Shown here one piece after another: positions 48,360 through 60,070 of a DNA stretch of 64,000 nucleotides. Location: contig OY365809.1 in the NCBI GenBank assembly GCA_959347315.1, forward strand, positions 41,246,790 through 41,310,789, given 5' to 3'. Within the stretch, counting starts at the first letter, position 1, and the number at the start of each line of letters is the position of its first letter. Both the position numbers and the translations under genes were made by a program. The DNA is from Bimastos eiseni (taxonomy: Eukaryota; Annelida; Clitellata; Crassiclitellata; Lumbricidae). Under the pieces are notes generated by a model, which worked only from the letters and a program-made list of their open reading frames with translations, had not been told where the DNA came from and did no database searches.

Positions 48360-49910
48360 ACATTTAGTTTTATCGTACCTCTAAAGCACATTTTCGGATT
48401 CTGCAAGGATTATGGGTCCGTCTCCGTAATGAAGCATATTTTAACGCTCGTTCGCAAATCCGACGACAATACTATTTTCAGGGCTAACGCAGCTGCGGAC
48501 GGGAAAGAAATACAAAATTTCGTGGTTTATGCCTCACGTGATACCGTCTGACAGAGAGAAAAATGCAGCAGTACAAAACGATCGAATCAAAGGCGACTTT
48601 GCCAGTAGCCTATCGAGCTCATCACTGCGATGCCATAACGGTTCCTCAATACACTACGTGTAGTTGGCGTCTAAGCGTAAAGACGTCACCGGAAAAACGA
48701 GGTATATCATCTTTGAATTTCAGACGAATCCTAGCGGCGATATAAAAGCTAATCCATAGATTGTCGATCATTGCGATCAGAACAAATATATAGGTGTATG
48801 TGATTAAGAACCAAGAAAGATGATGAACCAAGAAAGCTAGCCGGCAGTCGACTACAATCTCTCATTCTCTAATAAACCATTATTGAGAGCGTACAGTGAT
48901 GCGGCGACGTTCATGGAAAAATTCTACGGAATGAACCGTTCCGTAGAATGTACTCGTACTCAGAACAACATCACGCTGGTCGATTACAAAGATCTACATC
49001 CGCTTTTCGTTTTCGATGTCGATGTAAGCACTAAGCAAGCAATCCAAACGGTTAAAATCATCGGTCGTAGACATCCAGATCGAGGCTACGTACATTCAAG
49101 AACGCGGTTCCTGCTGGATTGGAAGCTTATGCTGTCGGCATTTCAGATAAACTGTTAGACTTTTAAACGGACAATCAGAAAGTGAGCGTGTTCTACTAAT
49201 TCGGTTTGAAGTAAATTATTTCTATTATACAAAACATGAAATTCCCAGAACTGAAATTGTTAACAAAAAGCACGGTATAACGGGCACCGTCTATATAAAC
49301 AAACTGGTTATGTTAAGAATACTCGTCGAGGAAGGAACTTTACCGGAATCAGAGCTGCTACAAGAGAAGGTGCCGGCGAAGAAGAAAAAGGAGGTGCTGC
49401 CCAGGTTCGAGTATTTAAAAACGATACGAAATAAGCCGATAGGCGTTGAAATCTTAGAAGACAGAGATAATCTTGTGAACGAAACCGTCCACACCCGTAG
49501 TTGTACAAGGCATGCGTGGTACAAAATATCGCGACGAAAACGTTGTGGGCTAACAACGGAAAGTGATTAGAAATAGATAGAAGATTCATGTGTTGAAATA
49601 AAATTTTATCCGGGCTATCTGAAATGAGAACTAGCAAATTTAGGGAATTCGCGACTTTAGAAGAAGACGCAATTTACACAGTTAAAACAATGCAGCTGCT
49701 GCACGAATCAACTGGCTATTTCTGCCTTATTACGGTAGAGTCACCGGACGAGACAGAGTATTTCATGTGCATGTTCGACAAGCTGGAAACGAATAGAGTG
49801 AACAAGAGATTTACGTTGAAGAAAACGAAGATAGAAATGGAACCAGTATATATCATGTCGTATATCGTAGTATCGGGAGAGAGTGAAGTTGTAGATCTCA
49901 TAGTTTAGAT
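48360..49910 (+). mobile_element. Polinton/Maverick-like capsid-region remnant, part 2
   Basis: Plus-strand frames spanning about 48390-49190 resemble, in order but over several frameshifts, the major capsid protein of Polinton/Maverick-like elements. The largest open piece (48883-49158) is its C-terminal part. Two further open frames follow at 49310-49570 and 49624-49908 (86 and 94 codons), possibly small neighbouring genes of the same element. Together with 46690-47490 this is one element split by later insertions. Family assignment is by remembered resemblance. Confidence 0.42.
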
Positions 49911-50039
49911 TTTCAATGACGATTCTCATTGATAGTTGAAAGTTTTTTAATCATCGTAAACAAATAACTGCATCGTGCTTAACCCTGGCTTACCACTGTT
50001 GCAATGTAACCCATAAGTTTTATATTTTCTAACTTTAAA

Positions 50040-50345
50040 TTGATCCATCTTCCATTTAGTCGTAATTCCTTTCAGTAATCCAGCTTTTACTTCAGCATGA
50101 TACTTTTCATTGACCAGTTTCGAATTAAGCATAACCTTTTTCATGAATCCAGCTTTTACTAAGGCGTGATTCTTTTCATCAATCCAGCTTCCGTTAAGCA
50201 TGATCCTTTTCATCAATACAACTTATACTTAAGCACAATCTTTTCTTCAATCCATCTTTCACTTACAGCTTCTGCTTAAGCATTATAGTTTTCAACGATC
50301 CAGCTTCCAATTAATCATACTCCTTTCACCAATCCAGCTTCTGCT
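50040..50345. repeat. Minisatellite array of the gctggattgatgaaaa family (minus orientation)
   Basis: About eight units with words such as ttttcatcaatccagcttcc and tttacttaagc. It directly abuts the LINE fragment at 50345. Confidence 0.75.
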
Positions 50346-50600
50346 TAAGTTAATCACGATTATGACCCTAAACATTTCAAGTCGATGCTCGATTCGCGAC
50401 CTGAGGGGGCCCAGTGGAGGACGTCGCATATGTAGCTGGAGTCGAATTTGGGTATGTGACCAATGAGCCGGGCTGCAGAGTACAGGATGCGATCCAGGCA
50501 ATCAATTCGAGCGGTCGGGAGGTCAGAGTTGAGGGAGCAGCAGTAGTCGAGTCTGGTGGTTTGTTTTATGTTCCGAATGCGCAAAACAATACAGTTTGAA
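50345..50600 (-). mobile_element. CR1/L2-like LINE, RT thumb fragment
   Basis: A minus-strand frame encodes IKQTTRLDYCCSLNSDLPT, then ILYSAARLIGHIPK and LHWAP, the conserved segment after the RT palm in CR1/L2 elements. Confidence 0.7.
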
Positions 50601-51142
50601 TTTCATAGGAGAATAACGATGAAGTTTAGTCGGTCAGTGATGATTTGGGGTGGAATGACGGCACGCTGTGACGACGTCGTGGCTTGACTACTAACTTCCA
50701 TCACAAAAAAGCCAAAACGATTGGCTACCAAAACTTATTAAGCTTAAAGGGTTGATTGTCTTTCAAAAGTCAGTGATAACTGATATATAGTATAGGCCAA
50801 ACAGCAAATGATTCAGTTGTACTTGATTGGTCTGTTGTTGTAAAGTGAACTGCAATAATGGCGCTGTATAAATAGCCTCAGTTGGCGCTATGTGAAAGAT
50901 TTAATTCATTTTGCGCGAGTGGCAATTTTCGCTTGGTATATTAAGCGACTAGTGTCTGATGCCCGATAGAGTTCCATTGCTATCAGAAAAGTCGACATAA
51001 GAAATGATTACATAAAATTATATAGGCATTATAATTACATACAGCTATCTTGTAATTGCGTCCGACTTTTCTGTATGCTAATAGCAATATTATGTATAGA
51101 TAGCAACTTGTTAGACAATTAGAATTAAATGTCTCCGCCTAC

Positions 51143-51290
51143 CGACAGTAGTTGTTAGCCTGTGCTGCAGAACCGTCTATGAATTTAAACCCGTCATTTG
51201 GTTGCGTTGTCCAAGGTACGCACTCAGCAAAAGAGGCAGAATGGTCGAGTTCTCCGCGGTATGATGCTCCACGATCACTTAGTTTGCAGC
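51143..51290 (-). CDS. Kringle domain, first-half exon (kringle 2a, gene A)
   Basis: A 148-nt exon, entered in phase 1 after an aatgcag acceptor and left in phase 2 at a gtaggc donor. It encodes the N-terminal half of a kringle: GCKLSDRGASYRGE, ECVPW and a final NNYCR. The last Arg codon is completed by the first base of the exon at 45953-46038, restoring the CRNPD kringle hallmark across the splice. Many vertebrate kringles are likewise split by an internal intron. The paralogous exon in gene B (1587-1728) is much more divergent than the surrounding intron sequence. Confidence 0.82.
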
Positions 51291-51504
51291 CTGCATTTGA
51301 AGAAAAATTTAATGCAATGAAATAATTTTCAGTGTAGTGCAATAGTCGGACACTTAACAACCAAGTTTAGTGTGTAGCCTACAGCGATAAACAATTCTCA
51401 TTGTGCAAAATTGGCAAAGAATGCAAACAAAACCTAGTCATCGAAAGTAGTTACTCTAGAGATTTAGTTTCAACATTTTCATTCTGCTTGGCTTCTAATT
51501 CCAA

Positions 51505-51547
51505 TAATAGGATTATATATATATATATTATATATATATATATATAA
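51505..51547. repeat. AT dinucleotide palindrome
   Basis: An (at)n run is interrupted by two ttatat/tataat steps, giving a perfect potential hairpin. Confidence 0.85.
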
Positions 51548-52179
51548 TGTAACTTCTTAAACCCTCTTGCATGCCTACATATTTAAAAGGCTGCCAGCTT
51601 GCTTCGACAACGACAGAGGTGTTGACGGCAAAAAGTCTAATCTTAGTTGGCCCCAAAAATGAGGCTTTGGTGCGAAACCCTTCAACTTTATGATGAGTAA
51701 CTGATTACGCAAATACACTGTGAAGACCTGCATAATACATACGATTTGTGGTGATAAGAGTATGCATATATAGTTGTAGGGATGTGTATCTGTAGTAACG
51801 TTGATGATTATAAGTCAACGAACAGTATAACACGTTTCGTTTCCACAAACGTTGATTTTATTAATCGCCCACAAAGAAGAGCACACACAAAGCACAGAAC
51901 GACGCAGCAACGGAGTCCTATCACAACCTGTGAAGAAAGTGTCGCTTACGGTTGTAAGGTTTACTTATGCGTGTAATAGGTTTATTTAACGACGCATCCA
52001 TGACAAGGATGATATGCGTCAAAGGTTTACTTACGCCCTTGTCTCTTTCTTAGTACCTCGAACATCGACCAATCGAGTCGTCCTCATAGTAACTGGTGCC
52101 TTTGTGGTTTGCCAAGTCTCGTAGGTTAACCCCGTGCCTCTGTATCTTATCTGGTGCCACAGAGGCCAGACCCACGTTA

Positions 52180-52258
52180 GTCTCTCTCTCTCGCTCGCTC
52201 TCTCTCACTCTCTCTCGCTCTCTTTCTCTCTTTCGCTCTGTCTCTGTCTCTTTCTCTT

Positions 52259-52289
<31 letters not shown>

Positions 52290-52435
52290 TTCTATCTCTG
52301 TCTCTCTCGCTCTCACACTTTCTCTTGTACACGTATCTGTGTGTGTTTCGTTTTTTGTATCTAGCCAATCGCCTACATATATATATATATATATATAGAT
52401 TAATGTGTGTATATATATATGCATCTATACCATGT
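52180..52435. repeat. CT-rich microsatellite followed by (AT)n
   Basis: tctctcgctc words over about 140 bp and an (at)n run at 52376-52397. Ser/Leu-rich and Arg/Glu-rich frames here are by-products. Confidence 0.9.
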
Positions 52436-52757
52436 AAGCCCTGGAACAAATGCTCCATCTCAGAAATAGGAGGAAACAAATTTGAGAATCTGGGGTGAAG
52501 AAAATTTTTTATATATTATATCATTTTACTCGTTTATTATTTAGAGTTGAGCTACTCTGTTCAATTCTACAGAGTAACTGTGGAGTCTAGGAAATCCCCC
52601 TACGTAGGATATCCCCCCGCATAATCCCCACTGAAAATTTTACTCCTGGTATTCCCCAAACTAGGAATTATCCCCCGCAATTTTCCTCCCTCACTTTTTA
52701 AATATTTCCACAAAGAAATCCAAAGCATCAGACGTTTTGCGCATGACGATAAAGACA

Positions 52758-53189
52758 TCAATGGATTTCCACTTCTCCAAACGGTTCTTTAATTGCATTC
52801 ATAACAGCTTTCTCAACAACCATGGTTACTGACGTTGGGTTTTGCTTGTGAAGTGAGTCTCTTTTTTCTATGAAATATTGGGAAGAAGTATATACAGACA
52901 CTGAAAGATTGTTCCACAATTTTGTACATGAATGGTGCACAGTTGAAAGAACAGTTCCGGTATAGATGAGCGTCTGAATGGAGGGACGGATTTGGTGGAG
53001 AACATGTTTAGGGTTGAGTAAAATGGAGAAAAGGAGTTTGGCATCTGCTATGCTGGCAAGTTCAAAAACTGTTGGGAAGAATTGTTCTATGTAACCTCCT
53101 AGGCGGCTGGCTCTTTTTGTGAGTTCTTCCAGTCGCTCTTTCTTGGAGGTTAGGGTTAGATCCCACAGGCGTAGGGAGGCATATAACAT
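52758..53189 (-). mobile_element. LINE reverse transcriptase, C-terminal fragment
   Basis: A 143-codon open minus frame contains LEELTKRASRLGGY, LLFSILLNPKHVLHQ and a final part with CTKLWNNLS. This is the post-RT region of a non-LTR element. It interrupts the gene A intron between kringle 1 and kringle 2a and is absent from the gene B intron at the matching place. Confidence 0.55.
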
Positions 53190-53718
53190 AACAGTTTGGC
53201 AATGGCAGTGGCTTTGGACACGTTTTGAGCGTATCCCGAACCATGTGATAAAAGCGGATCAACCGTCAATAGTCACAGACGTAATTACTGGTGACAGAAT
53301 TTACTTCAGGTTTAGCACTTTCGAGCTGCCACCTGTTCAACTGGACCCTATCTGGAAGATGAAACGGATAATGTGTGTGTCCCAGTAACGTCCTAAGTGA
53401 GACGCCACGGGTCATTTCAATCAAACTGTGTCTTCTTTTTCCACTACCTCAAGAGAAACAAGACAGAAAGGATGAAACTTTCACAAATGAAGTAAATTGA
53501 GGTAACATGTTAAGTTGTGAGCATTTTTAGAACCTTGACCTGGTTTTATTTCCGGGCTCATCTGAACATGTAAATCGATGTCGTCATCACGTGCTATTAA
53601 AATGACTATAACATTCAGGCAGAAGATTTGCGTTTAAATCTTGATAAAATTCCACCCTACGTGAATAAAAGTTAAGATAATTTGAATGCTATGTGGATAG
53701 AAATGACGAAAATCACAC

Positions 53719-53994
53719 CGAGGTAACTTTCATAACGAATTCCAGGACAAGCATCACAGTAATCCCATTCCCGTTCACCCATCGTGTAGCACCAGATGGT
53801 GTTTCTTATAGCCACGGTCGGATTTCGACATAAATTTTCTGCAGCCGCTTTGCTTCCGTCAGGAAACATCTCGTCCGTTATGGATGGATCAACCACGTGG
53901 GGTTGGTTATCAGCCCATCTTTGGCACGGTACATTGTTCTTTGTTACATTCAGGGATCCAATGTAAGTTATTCCACCAAAATGGAGGACGCAGG
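53719..53994 (-). CDS. Kringle domain exon (kringle 1, gene A)
   Basis: A complete kringle lies in one 276-nt exon, phase 1 to phase 1. The acceptor is ttttgtag and the donor gtgtga. Six cysteines are present in kringle order: the first Cys at the exon start, PCQRWA, LCRNP, WCYTMG and YCDAC. The CRNP and WCYT motifs are diagnostic. Kringles are disulfide-bonded binding modules of secreted and surface proteins. The exon is closely related to 4749-5021 in gene B, one codon longer at the residues after CRNP. The gtgtga donor is weaker than the gtatga of gene B, but the phase and position agree. Confidence 0.88.
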
Positions 53995-54289
53995 CTACAA
54001 AACAAAACAAAATGTCAAAACAGGGTTGGATAGGAATTCATTCAGGTTTTATTTATTGATCACACCATAGAGATACTGTAACGGGAAATTTAGCGGCCTT
54101 TAGTGTTTTTCAGAATGCATACTAGTCTATGACTAGCCTACCACTTAGGCCTCTTGCTACTGTTTAACAGCTAATACTTCAACGACAATCTGCATTGGTT
54201 CATAATCGTTTTTAGTACACTCTCGTCATTAAAGGTGTGGTAGTGCATGGTTATTGATAGACGTTACAATTCAACAACGTTTATAGTTC

Positions 54290-54600
54290 ACAGCAAAACT
54301 CTATCTGTCAAAACTCTATCTGCCAAAATTCTATCTGTCAAGACTCTATCAAGACTCCATATGTCAAGACTCTATCTATCAAAACTCTATATGTCAAAAC
54401 TTTATCTGTCAAAACTCTATCTGCCAAAATTCCATCTGTCAAAACTCTATCTATCAAAACTCTATATGTCAAAACTCTATCTGTCAAAATTCTATCTGTC
54501 AAAACTCTATCTGTCAAAACTCTATCTGTCAAAATTCTATCTGTCTAGACTCTGTCAAAACTCTATCTGTCAAAACTCTATCTGTCACAAATCTCACACA
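54290..54600. repeat. 18-bp tandem repeat (aactctatctgtcaaa)
   Basis: About 17 units of 17-18 bp alternate ctgtcaaaactctat, ctatcaaaactctat and atgtcaaaactctat, suggesting higher-order duplication of two- or three-unit blocks. It lies in the gene A intron next to kringle 1. Confidence 0.9.
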
Positions 54601-54639
54601 TCAGCGAGTAGGCCTACATTTGATTCTGACCTTTGACCA

Positions 54640-56395
54640 GTATCCATGATTTCTATCCCCTCGTGCACTAAAAATATGAGTGTACGCATGTACTTTTAAG
54701 ACTTCATCAGACAAATCAGCTTTAACCGGATCTAATACAACTTGCCTTTCGCCTATTCGCGTCTACTTCCGCTGACTATGATCTCTATAACGCTCGTGAA
54801 TAGGCTATCGCCCTGACTTTGACTATAGAAAGGCGCTTTAGAAGTTTAGGGATCACGATTACGATGAACTTCAATCCATGATCATAATTACCTGAGCGCA
54901 GTGTCATACTCGTACAGGAGGATATATGGTTAAGCACAAACAGCAAGCCCATTAATTACCAAACCAACATGTTTTAGACTTTTTAATAAATGAGCCCTTG
55001 TTTTACGAACATTGGGCTAATGGACTTTTGAAAACATGTGAAATACTCAATATGTAAGGAATATTACATTCAGCAGATGCTACGTGACGTATGAAAAGCA
55101 CTTTGGTGAAGGCGTTTGCTGCACTTTCGCACGTGTACAGTGTGTTTTTTCCGCAGTTTTATAATCTGCCACGGCCTTCGGTCCTGCCTATCTCCAGATT
55201 GTGGCCCTCACCGTCGTAAGTCATATCGTAGGCTATTATCGTATGTCGGGTAGACCTGCTCTTCGTACAACAACTCGGCGATGGCTGAAACTTCTCAGCA
55301 CCGCTCAATTTCCAACTGAGCCGTTCTGACACCAACTTTCACGTGCACTCTCCTGGAAGCCGCTACATCTTGCGAGCAAGGATCTGGAATCAGAACCACC
55401 ACTTTTACAGCGCAAGCCCGGCCTGTATTCACTGAGAATTCGTTAAAGTAGGTCGACGTCATCCATTGTCTCTTTTGTATGAGTCAAATGAACCTTCAAG
55501 ACAGTGTCGTCGTCATTGTCAAGTGCACTTGGGCACGCCTCAGCAGCTCAGCAAACGACCTCTCTTTGCCCAAGCATATCACAGGGAATGCCATTTCCCT
55601 CTCATCATCTTCATCTGTAATGCTTCCTTCAGACCCTGGCGCTATAGCGTCTACATTGCATATCATTTTCATCTTCTTCCAGAATCTGCTACCTCTACTC
55701 TGAATGTTGTCTGACCTGAACACCTTTAGGGTACCTCATTGTTCATTATATAAGGTAACAAGAAAGTTCGTTCACCGTTCTAAAAATGCGTTTTCTCTGG
55801 AAGGTCGTCATATTTTTGCTGATATTTTCTCAGTGCATACACAAGTCAAATGAAAGATATTGGTGCACAATTGTGGCCTTAATCCGGTCCGTGGTTACCA
55901 TTATAAAAATATTATATTAAAAACATGGAAGAGGACCAGTTTCTCGGAAAAAATGGCCATGAGATACAATTTTTTCATCATATTATCACTGTTGACAAAA
56001 TATTTCGCCTATAGTAGACCATAACACAATAATTATTGTAAAACAGGTCTTACAGATGTACACGTAGGTTATTAGCCAACATGACAGCGCTGACTCTATT
56101 TGGCATAGACTGAATCAGTGATTGAAGTGTTCAAGTGTTCCGACGTCTATTGATCTCCACGCATGTTGGAGGCCACGTTTGAACTAATCAATGTTCTTTC
56201 ACTCATGATCTTTATAAACGTCGAGAGGCAAAATACTCTACAAGGTCTTGATATAGGAGAGAGATCCGGAGGGTTTTGGTAGCTAACCCGTCGGCTTTAT
56301 GCGTGCCGGGATTTGTAGTCTAGCCACTTCGTCGTCACAGCTTATGTTCAATGTTTTGGTGTCTACGTGCATTGTAGATGACTAACTTTTGCATA
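54640..56395. other. Gene A intron; nothing else recognised
   Basis: A decayed L2-like tail (gaaaggcgctttagaagtt then gatcacgattacgatgaa) lies near 54825-54865. Open frames near 55480-55720 on both strands have no recognised family. Confidence 0.35.
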
Positions 56396-56399
56396 ATTG

Positions 56400-57370
56400 A
56401 GACTATGTTGACTTGGTCTTCCTACTTTGTTCCTCTCTCACGTTCACGGAACACATATCTAACCTGACCCGCTCTGGCTACTTTCAACTGAGACGACTTA
56501 GAGCCATCAAACGATCGGTTTCACCCTTTGTCTTCGCCACCATAGTTCAGGCAAGCATTTTTCTGTCCTCGCCTAGACTACCGCAACTTAGTGCTAATGG
56601 ACCTCCTTAAACAGCGTCATTCTCCCATTCAATCGGTCTTAAATGCATCAAATACTCGCATAGCCCGACTCATTCGTTTTACCTACAAAATTTTTAGGTA
56701 AATCGAAGGCATATTGTAGGCATATCTCGGGGCACTGTCTAGCTGGGCTTAGGAAACTAGAAAGTGGATCTTTGGAGCATAGATTTCTGCATTCCGTAAC
56801 TTGATACACCATCATGATCCTTATACATATAAGATTAAGTTACGAAATATGTTTGGTTTATTGTTACTGGACAGTCTTGACTGCTGCTCTGCCATTCTTG
56901 TTGGCCTTCCTTAGTCTCACATTCTCTGTCTTGAGCGTGTCTTACCTGAGGCGGCGCGATTGATTGGTCGCCTTCACAAATTTGCCCCGGTCTCTGATTA
57001 CATGCGGGACACGTTACATTGGTTACATATTCACTTCAGACAGTGTTCATTTGTATGGAGCTGTCTATTGAGTTGGGCTCCAGTCTACTTGAAATTCCTT
57101 ATTGCTTCTGTCACAGCATGTCCGAGTCGCCGATCTTTACGTTCAGACTCTCAACACACTCTCTTTGTACCTTTCGCACAACCATGACACAGTCCAGGGC
57201 GTTTGCCACTGCTGGCCCTACAGCGTGGAATGGTCTCTCTCCGGTCATCACTCCCTTCCTATGGTACCCTCTGATACATTTCATCGACACCTCAAAACTG
57301 TTCTTTTTGCTCGAGCCTGGATCGGGAGTGCCTCTGAGTAGTCGTCTTCAAGGGGCGCTATATTGAATTC
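56400..57370 (+). mobile_element. CR1-like LINE, C-terminal half and 3' tail
   Basis: Plus frames give SSLTFTEHISNLTRSGYFQL and LRAIKRSVSP, then APVYLKFL and a FATAGPTAWNGLSPVITP segment. The tail gggagtgcctctgagtagt and aaggggcgctatattgaatt closes it. Frameshifts are present. It lies about 300 bp from PAN-a copy 1. Confidence 0.75.
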
Positions 57371-57662
57371 ATATACATTTAAATATTGTTCATTTAAAAT
57401 TAATGATTTTTTCTGAAATTCTGCACAAAACGCTTTTGCGATGGTCATCATGTCATTTTGGTGTCACCACTCTGAATAGTGACACCCGATGCGTGCCGCA
57501 CTCCCCGTACCCCTCAGTGACACCACTGGGAATGATAGCTTTGAGAAACCTTCGCGAAAATGGAAATACCTGTTTCAGCGGTCGTGGTTTATTGTTCTGC
57601 CTTTCAAAAAATGACACAAGAGAAGTTACAAGATGATATAAAATTCCATTGCAACTACTCAC

Positions 57663-57896
57663 GGTCTGATGGCTTGCAGCGTATCATGAATCCGGACAGA
57701 GACTTCGCTCGCATGACGACTGGGAGATCAGTTTCCGTGAAATAATAACAATTTTCGGTGTTGCTGTCCATTATATACATAGCGCATTTGATTAGATCAA
57801 CGCATTTTTTTTTGCATTCTGTCTGTGATCCTTTATTTTCATAAATAGATACGCCGTACGAGATATCCTTATATTCGACGAAATAAGCATAAGTTT
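57663..57896 (-). CDS. PAN/apple-like domain exon (PAN-a type, copy 1)
   Basis: This is a 234-nt exon on the minus strand, entered after a ttttatag acceptor and left at a gtgagt donor, phase 1 on both sides (78 codons). It carries ECKKKC, KC, NCYYF and RCKPSD cysteines, the spacing of a PAN/apple domain, and a conserved AYFVE start. The exon at 38805-39038 has exactly the same length, phase and framework residues. Intron sequence on the donor side of both exons is also alignable, including a shared stretch around gagaaaccttc. It sits between PAN-b (63.8 kb) and kringle 1 (53.9 kb). Confidence 0.8.
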
Positions 57897-58278
57897 CTAT
57901 AAAAACAACAAAGCAGTATTTTAACAAAAGGAATGCAAAGATAGAACTCAAAGTTGTGTGTAGTGATCGTTTTGATTGCATGTGTGCCTATGTCAAAACA
58001 GTAAGTATAAAGCAGTCAAATCCAGGAGGTTGTGTCCTAATGGTTTGAAGAGAAGGTACCCTTAAAAGCGATCAGGTTATATTGTTGAGTATTGATAGAC
58101 AACGTTGAAAACGGACGTTGAAAACGGACGATTTCTTCACGTCTGTCACCACTAACGCATGTATGCGGCTCCAAATTAAGGTATTATGCTCAGCTGGAGA
58201 TTATGATCGGTTAAAACAATCCTGCTTAATGAAAGTATTTTGCTCAAATGGAAGCTGGATGAATGAAAATAATGCCCC

Positions 58279-58729
58279 TTAAATAGACGTGCCTGCAGAA
58301 AACCCTGATCTTTCTTCAAAAACTAACTCTGACCCTAACAGATAAGTGGTCCGTCGAATATCGTCCTCGATTTCACGGTTCTGACGCTGTGCCTCAGCCA
58401 GAGCTGCGTCGTTGTCAGGGTTCTCTGCGCCACCTTTGCAACCCCGGCAGCCCCACCACCTTATGGCCATTGGCTAATACAACGGATATCGCTGGAAGTA
58501 ATGCCAATAGATGAAGAATACCAACCATCTTCGTCATCTTTTCTATTTGCGTGTCACAGATTCTCAACGCCGTAGGCCTTTTTTCATATTGTAGCGTGAG
58601 AGCTCCGCTTTTGCTTCGTTGTCCTGGCTGTCCAGGGGAACAGGGTAGCCTTTTTGACTCCCTGAAGAAAGCGCTGCCCTCGCTCGCTACATCTATAAGA
58701 AAGTCCTCGTCTAAGATGCTCACGTACAA
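58279..58729 (-). CDS. Unassigned minus-strand open frames, possible first exon
   Basis: Two overlapping frames are open. One (58415-58729) contains a signal-peptide-like stretch, MVGILHLLALLPAISVVLA. The other (58279-58470) begins MAIRWWGCRGCKGG and has a helical NDAALAEAQRQNREIEDDIR segment. The second vaguely recalls the N-terminus of heterotrimeric G-protein alpha subunits (Gly-Cys motif then a charged helix), but the nucleotide-binding motifs are not next to it. It lies in a gene A intron and may be coincidental. Confidence 0.2.
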
Positions 58730-58763
58730 TGATTCACCAAGAAGAAAGACGAGGTCTCGATCA

Positions 58764-58822
58764 GATATATATATATAATATATATATAATATATATATAT
58801 ATAATATATATATATAATATAT
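58764..58822. repeat. AT dinucleotide repeat
   Basis: About 60 bp of atatat with ataat interruptions. Confidence 0.9.
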
Positions 58823-58939
58823 GTATATTTAATCAAAGCGAAGTTCTCAAACTAATGAACAGTCACGACACGAACAGTCCTGACAGAGAGCATCACTTAG
58901 CTCTTCAAGCAACGAGAAACAACTTACGTATGTTTTTGA

Positions 58940-59185
58940 CAGTATCTTTTTCATTGATCCAGCTTCTAGCTAAACATGCTTCTTTTCACCGATTCCTCTT
59001 ATACTACTGACGCTCATGATACTTGGCCTGATTTGCCATGAGGAATAATTTACGACATTAAAGTGACAGATTTTGATAGTTATAATATATTTCTATAATA
59101 TGTAATACACAACTTTACTGTATCAGAGATCTGCGCCATAACGGCTGCGCCAACACGGCTGCGTTAAAACGTTACGTACCGTAAG
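58940..59185. mobile_element. Truncated copy of the 44870-45590 element
   Basis: It matches the right half of that element: one to two minisatellite units (tcattgatccagcttctag), then the unique segment gacgctcatgatacttggcc, ending in cagagatctgcgccataacg and repeated ggctgcg words. The left part is missing. Confidence 0.65.
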
Positions 59186-59564
59186 TCAGAAAGTTATCGA
59201 ACGTAGCGTTGAACTTCTATGTAGCAGTTTAAGAAGTGTTCTAAGATAAGCAAGAATCGAGTTTCGACGATCGACAAGTATAAGTAGAACTTAGTCTCGG
59301 GACGAAAGTCAACGAAACGAGAGAAACGAGAAAAGACGAGGCAGAATTAACGGGAAGTACGTGAGGACTGTGACTGAAGTGGAGACGAAAAGGAGAGCAA
59401 AAAAATTGTCTGATTTTGTGTAGGACACACTTTCGTTAGATGTAAGCATACCTGTTGTGGTAAATGTGAAGAATATTATCGCCCCTAAATACGCTCAAAT
59501 AGAGAGCTGATAGTCAGCTTGACACATCGAAACCGATTTAAGCTATTGTATTTAAATATACAAA

Positions 59565-59790
59565 ATTCTTTTCATCAATCCAGCTTCCATTTAAGAGTAA
59601 TTCTTTTATCAATCTAGCTTCCACTTAGGCATCATTCTTTTCATCTTAAGTAGTCGGGGATCCATTCAAGCATGATTCGTTTCATCAATCTATCTCCCAT
59701 CTGACAACATCCTGTTCGTCGATCCAGCTTCTGGATAAACATAATTCTTTCATCTATCCAGCTTCCATTTGATCGGCACTCTTTTCATCA
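59565..59790. repeat. Minisatellite array of the gctggattgatgaaaa family (minus orientation)
   Basis: About six units with ttttcatcaatccagcttcc-like words. It lies 380 bp from the truncated element at 58940, so both may derive from one insertion. Confidence 0.7.
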
Positions 59791-60070
59791 ACAATTTGGT
59801 TGCGTTGTTACTTACTTTCTTACTGCGATGTAACTCTCAGCGGCCATAATGTTTACTATAGGGGACTATATTCTTCGCATTTACTTATTTTGTTTTAGTA
59901 AGAACATTACATGTTTCCCTGACATCTAGAACATTGAGTAAGTTACTGTGATTTGGTTTGAATTGAACACATGTGACTTAAGTTGTGGGGTGACATTGCA
60001 TAGAAAGTATTAGCTTTATTGTGAATAAAGCTGAATTGAAATAGAGAGAGAATCTATTGATAGCATTGTC

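Noticed and set aside
52050..52479. Arg/Glu-rich protein on the minus strand
   Set aside because: It comes from a CT-rich microsatellite, with low-complexity frames on both strands.
54247..54636. Repeat protein with LSKLYLSKLY units
   Set aside because: It is a translation of the 18-bp tandem repeat inside a gene A intron.
53719..57896. Plasminogen- or HGF-type protease gene
   Set aside because: PAN and kringle modules fit, but no His-Asp-Ser protease exon is visible and a stalk plus membrane exon follows.
58279..58470. G-protein alpha subunit first exon
   Set aside because: Only a vague N-terminal resemblance. No P-loop exon or clear donor was found, so it was kept only as an unassigned frame.
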